Shown in pieces: positions 18,842 through 21,238 of a DNA stretch of 21,238 nt (positions within the stretch are counted from its first letter, which is position 1; the number at the start of each line of letters is the position of its first letter). Source of the DNA: a virus. Under the pieces are notes generated by a model. The model was not told the DNA's origin. It made no database searches and saw only the letters and a list, made by a program, of their open reading frames with translations. A program made the position numbers and the translations under genes. The stretch spans positions 1 to 21,238 of IMG/VR virus record IMGVR_UViG_3300044547_000519. One strand, written 5' to 3'.

Positions 18842-20314
18842 GTGGCAATCTCCCAGGTAACTGTTACTGGTACTTTTGTCGATTTCTCTGGTCAAGCGAT
18901 GACTGGCCGAATCATTTTTACACCCACACCTACAGCTGTGAATGATGCTGGTGCGGATTTGGTTTACATGTCGCGACCAGTCGCAGTTTTGTTGACAACA
19001 GGTGGTCGCCTCAGCGTGGACTTAGCTGCAACTGATGACACAGACGGTAATCCTGTGGGCTTCACTTACACTGTGACAGAAGAGTTTGACAACTTTGCTG
19101 GTGGCCGGACTTATCCAATCTCGTTACCTGCTGCGAATTCACCTGTTGACCTTGCTGACATTTCGCCGGAGTCGTCGGCTAGCGCGGGAACTGTGGTGTG
19201 GGCTGGTATGCCTGTTGGTGGGACAACGGGACAGTTCATGGTTAAGACTGGTGCCACGAATTATGACGCTGGTTGGTCCACTATGGCTGACCAATATTTA
19301 CAGGGCACAGGTTCACCTAATGGTGTTGTCACGGCGGTTGTTGGTTCAACATACGTGGACACGGCTGCTACTGGTGGAATTATTCGCTACACGAAGTTCA
19401 CTGGCTCCGGTAACACTGGTTGGCTCGCTGACCCGATAGATAGCGCGGTTGTTCACACGGCTGGCACTGAGACCATTGCCGGTATCAAAACATTCACGGA
19501 CAACGTCTACGCGAATGGTTCGTCAGCAAACCGTTACTTTATTGCAAACGCTTCCGACACGGGCGCTGAACGCACAGCGGGCGTGCAGTTCCAGCGACGC
19601 GGTGTGACTCGGTGGATTGTTGCTAAGGGCTCAGGAGCAGAGTCGGGCAGTAACGCGGGAAGCGATTTCGGTATTTACCGCTATGACGATTCGGGCGCAC
19701 AGTTGGGAACACCGCTCAGTATCATCCGAAGCACTGGTGAGAACCGAATCGGTGAAACAACCGCAGGAACCGCACACCTACGACTTGACCGTTCCGCAGG
19801 CAACGTTGGCATCATCACCGGCACAGGTTCACCTGAAGGTGTTGTTACCGCCCCCGTTGGAAGTATGTATACCGACACTGATGCCACCAATGGTGCGATC
19901 CGTTGGATCAAAGCCACTGGCAGTGGCAACACGGGGTGGAAAGTTGAGTACGGTGACACGGGTTGGCGCAACCTGAATGCTACTTCGCTGTCTAACGGTT
20001 GGGCGTATTACGTAAGTTATTTCCGTATGAGGCGTGTCAACCAAGACGTTCATTTGGGGATGTACCTGGACGCTACTTCGGCCACCTCTGACACTGTGGG
20101 CACATCAATTATCCCAACGGGTTTCCGCACAACTTTTCAGACGATTATAGCCGCACCTCGTGGCACTGGGCGTGACAAAACGAACCTCGTAAACATGGAA
20201 CCAACAATTTTAAGGGTTGTGAACCGGATCGCTGACGGCAATGCTGTTTACATTGACACCAACTACCCAACGAACGACACATGGCCCGCTACCCTTCCAG
20301 GTACCGCTGTCTAG
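18842..20314 (+). CDS. Tail fibre / minor tail protein
   Basis: Start GTG 18842 follows GGAGG (18830-18834); an open frame from 18803 is ignored because it has no ribosome site. The 490 residues begin with a beta-rich attachment domain (ISQVTVTGTFVDFSGQAMTG, IIFTPTPTAVNDAG). Then come a linker, a repeated 40-residue motif (listed separately), a TETIAGIKTFTDN segment of the fibre-shaft type, and a C-terminal knob (YGDTGWRNLNATSLSNGWAY, and following) like many actinophage fibre tips. Host recognition is the likely role. It is unusual that it sits upstream of a connector gene and the terminase side, not after the tail module. Confidence 0.82.
   Translation: MAISQVTVTGTFVDFSGQAMTGRIIFTPTPTAVNDAGADLVYMSRPVAVLLTTGGRLSVDLAATDDTDGNPVGFTYTVTEEFDNFAGGRTYPISLPAANSPVDLADISPESSASAGTVVWAGMPVGGTTGQFMVKTGATNYDAGWSTMADQYLQGTGSPNGVVTAVVGSTYVDTAATGGIIRYTKFTGSGNTGWLADPIDSAVVHTAGTETIAGIKTFTDNVYANGSSANRYFIANASDTGAERTAGVQFQRRGVTRWIVAKGSGAESGSNAGSDFGIYRYDDSGAQLGTPLSIIRSTGENRIGETTAGTAHLRLDRSAGNVGIITGTGSPEGVVTAPVGSMYTDTDATNGAIRWIKATGSGNTGWKVEYGDTGWRNLNATSLSNGWAYYVSYFRMRRVNQDVHLGMYLDATSATSDTVGTSIIPTGFRTTFQTIIAAPRGTGRDKTNLVNMEPTILRVVNRIADGNAVYIDTNYPTNDTWPATLPGTAV
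19304..19423 (+). repeat. First copy of 40-residue fibre repeat
   Basis: This 120-base copy begins GTGSPNGVVTAVVGSTYVDT and ends GSGNTGW. It matches the copy at 19820-19939 at 30 of 40 residues by my count. Such units also occur singly in other phage fibres and may trimerise the shaft. Confidence 0.85.
19820..19939 (+). repeat. Second copy of 40-residue fibre repeat
   Basis: This copy begins GTGSPEGVVTAPVGSMYTDT and ends GSGNTGW, with the same 120-base length and no gaps. The two copies are 396 bases apart. The DNA has diverged more than the protein, so selection keeps the unit. Confidence 0.85.
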
Positions 20315-20323
20315 GGGTATGTG

Positions 20324-20893
20324 ATGGCTGCCAAGAACCTGGTCTATGTCGATGAGCGTGGTGTAAGACAACTGCAAAACGCAGCGGCGAAGATGAAGGC
20401 CAGTGGCCAGTCCAAAGAATTAACTAAGATGCTGAACAAGCGCATCAGGGTTGCCACTAAACCCATTGAAACTGATCTCAAGAGCGCGGCCAAAGACCTC
20501 ACCTTTGTTAGCACTTCGCGCAAGGGTGGCTCTCGCGCGAAACGTAGTGGTCGCACGTTGAAGTCGGGAAAGTTTAAGCGCGGTCGTGGTCTGCGTGAAG
20601 AGATGCAGTTTGGTATTAAGACGCGCGTGGATAAGGGTGTCAACTCTGCTGGTGTGCGAATCCTTGAAGCGCACCCTAAGACTGAAGTGAACCGCATCGC
20701 TCGAGCAATCAACAGCAAGGGCCAGGTGCGTCACCCTTTGTTCGGTGACAAGAACCACTGGTACATGACCAAGACAGAGAATGGTCAGGGCTGGTTTGAT
20801 AAGACCGGCCAAAACAAAATGCCTCAGGTTCGCGCATCAGTAAACGCTGTGGTTGTGGACTTTACTAACGAGATCGCACGCAAGATCAAGTGA
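20324..20893 (+). CDS. HK97 gp10-like connector / tail completion protein
   Basis: I use ATG 20324 (AGGGG at 20313-20317); a GTG at 20321 would add one residue. The 189 residues have a basic helical start (NLVYVDERGVRQLQNAAAKM, LNKRIRVATKPIETDLK), a Ser/Arg/Lys-rich middle, then VRILEAHPKTE and VRHPLFGDKNHWYMTKTENG with QGWF. The RHPLFGxxxxW...WF pattern is typical of gp10-like proteins in actinophages, which join head and tail. These genes normally lie between the capsid and tail tube genes. Here it is between the tail fibre gene and an HNH gene. Confidence 0.72.
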   Translation: MAAKNLVYVDERGVRQLQNAAAKMKASGQSKELTKMLNKRIRVATKPIETDLKSAAKDLTFVSTSRKGGSRAKRSGRTLKSGKFKRGRGLREEMQFGIKTRVDKGVNSAGVRILEAHPKTEVNRIARAINSKGQVRHPLFGDKNHWYMTKTENGQGWFDKTGQNKMPQVRASVNAVVVDFTNEIARKIK

Positions 20894-21159
20894 GCATCAC
20901 GTACAGGTCAGCAGCATGGAAGCGTGCCGCCGCCCAGGTACTTGCTGAGGAAACTATCTGCCACTTGTGTGGGCACCCTATTGACTTTGATGCACCAGCT
21001 CGAACGCGTTACTCACCGAGCGTTGATCACGTCATCCCTTTGAGTAAGGGTGGCGAGATGCTGGCTCGAGAGAACTTACGTGCCGCGCACTTTGGTTGTA
21101 ACAGCAGTAAGCGTGAAGGCCGCGGCTTGAAGAAGCCACGCACATCACGTATGTGGTGA
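20890..21159 (+). CDS. HNH endonuclease of the packaging-associated type
   Basis: This 89-residue protein starts at GTG 20890 in a GTGA overlap. It has a standard HNH core: ICHLCGHPIDF (Cys24, Cys27), SVDHVIPLSKGG (Asp46, His47), NLRAAHFGCNSSK (Asn62, His67, Cys70, Asn71) and a basic end. Small HNH proteins directly before the terminase genes help the terminase cut cos DNA in HK97-like phages. The G-rich stretch just after the stop is consistent with a packaging site. Unlike the HNH gene at 12273, its base composition matches the neighbours, so it is probably a resident gene. Confidence 0.85.
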   Translation: MSITYRSAAWKRAAAQVLAEETICHLCGHPIDFDAPARTRYSPSVDHVIPLSKGGEMLARENLRAAHFGCNSSKREGRGLKKPRTSRMW

Positions 21160-21238
21160 GCGCACATTCGCAATAGCACATCAACCTGACATCCGATGGG
21201 GGGTGGGGGTGTTGATCGTGCGTGTGATGACGCGCCAC
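21160..21238. other. Possible cos/packaging region at the window edge
   Basis: No gene is seen in these last 79 bases. They contain GGGGGGTGGGGGTGTT (21199-21214) and several GTG repeats, next to a packaging-type HNH gene. A cos site or the terminase leader is plausible, but the window ends before the expected terminase gene. Confidence 0.35.

Noticed and set aside
21199-21214. G-quadruplex
   Set aside because: The run has only two long G tracts with a single T between them, so the usual four-tract pattern is not clearly present.
1-21238. tRNA genes, integrase with att site, or CRISPR array
   Set aside because: I looked for cloverleaf-like ends, tyrosine/serine recombinase motifs and regularly spaced repeats. 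I saw none, although a tool-based scan would be more certain.

Overview
The window is about 21 kb of a tailed double-stranded DNA phage with siphovirus-type tail genes. The host is very probably an actinobacterium. Supporting features are a WhiB-type Fe-S regulator, a primase-polymerase paired with a RepA-like ATPase, a Cas4/RecB-like nuclease, a RusA resolvase, an r1t-like holin beside a peptidase endolysin, a gp10-like connector, and short zinc-ribbon and helix-turn-helix proteins of kinds often seen in actinophages. GC content is moderate by eye. That would suit a mid-GC actinobacterium better than a high-GC streptomycete, but the host cannot be fixed from this sequence. I see no integrase, tRNA or CRISPR array.

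Layout. (1) Positions 1-7088, plus strand: the end of the tail module and the lysis module. These hold the major tail protein (5' end cut off), the tail assembly chaperone pair with a -1 frameshift site, the tape measure, a large LamG-like minor tail protein, a C1q-like tail protein, two small membrane proteins (one a holin) and an endolysin. (2) Positions 7118-9163, plus strand: six tightly overlapping small genes, including a 3'-5' exonuclease, a HExxH metallopeptidase and a DUF6378-like protein. (3) Positions 9160-9898, minus strand: a small leftward cluster of a 53-aa protein, an FmdB-like zinc ribbon, a second zinc ribbon and a ribbon-helix-helix repressor-like protein. (4) Positions 9899-10184: a divergent control region with palindromes, direct repeats and two opposed candidate promoters. 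(5) Positions 10185-18498, plus strand: the early/replication block. It holds WhiB, the RecB-like nuclease, two HNH proteins, an OB-like protein, a primase-polymerase separated from its helicase partner, RusA, a membrane-anchored transglycosylase and a zinc-ribbon/HTH protein. (6) Positions 18499-21238, plus strand: a new promoter and hairpin, then small ORFs, a tail fibre, a gp10-like connector protein and an HNH endonuclease beside a G-rich stretch. This is the arrangement usually found just before the terminase genes.

How the parts fit. If the genome is circular or circularly permuted, block 6 would start the late operon and run through terminase and capsid genes outside the window into block 1. 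The early block copies and recombines DNA. The minus-strand cluster and the divergent palindromes look like the regulatory switch. Nearly all neighbouring genes overlap by ATGA, GTGA or TAATG, so translation is strongly coupled. The few real gaps (6095-6195, 9899-10184, 13955-14131, 16269-16392, 18499-18616) all contain inverted repeats or promoter-like signals, and those gaps hold the most interesting unexplained structure.
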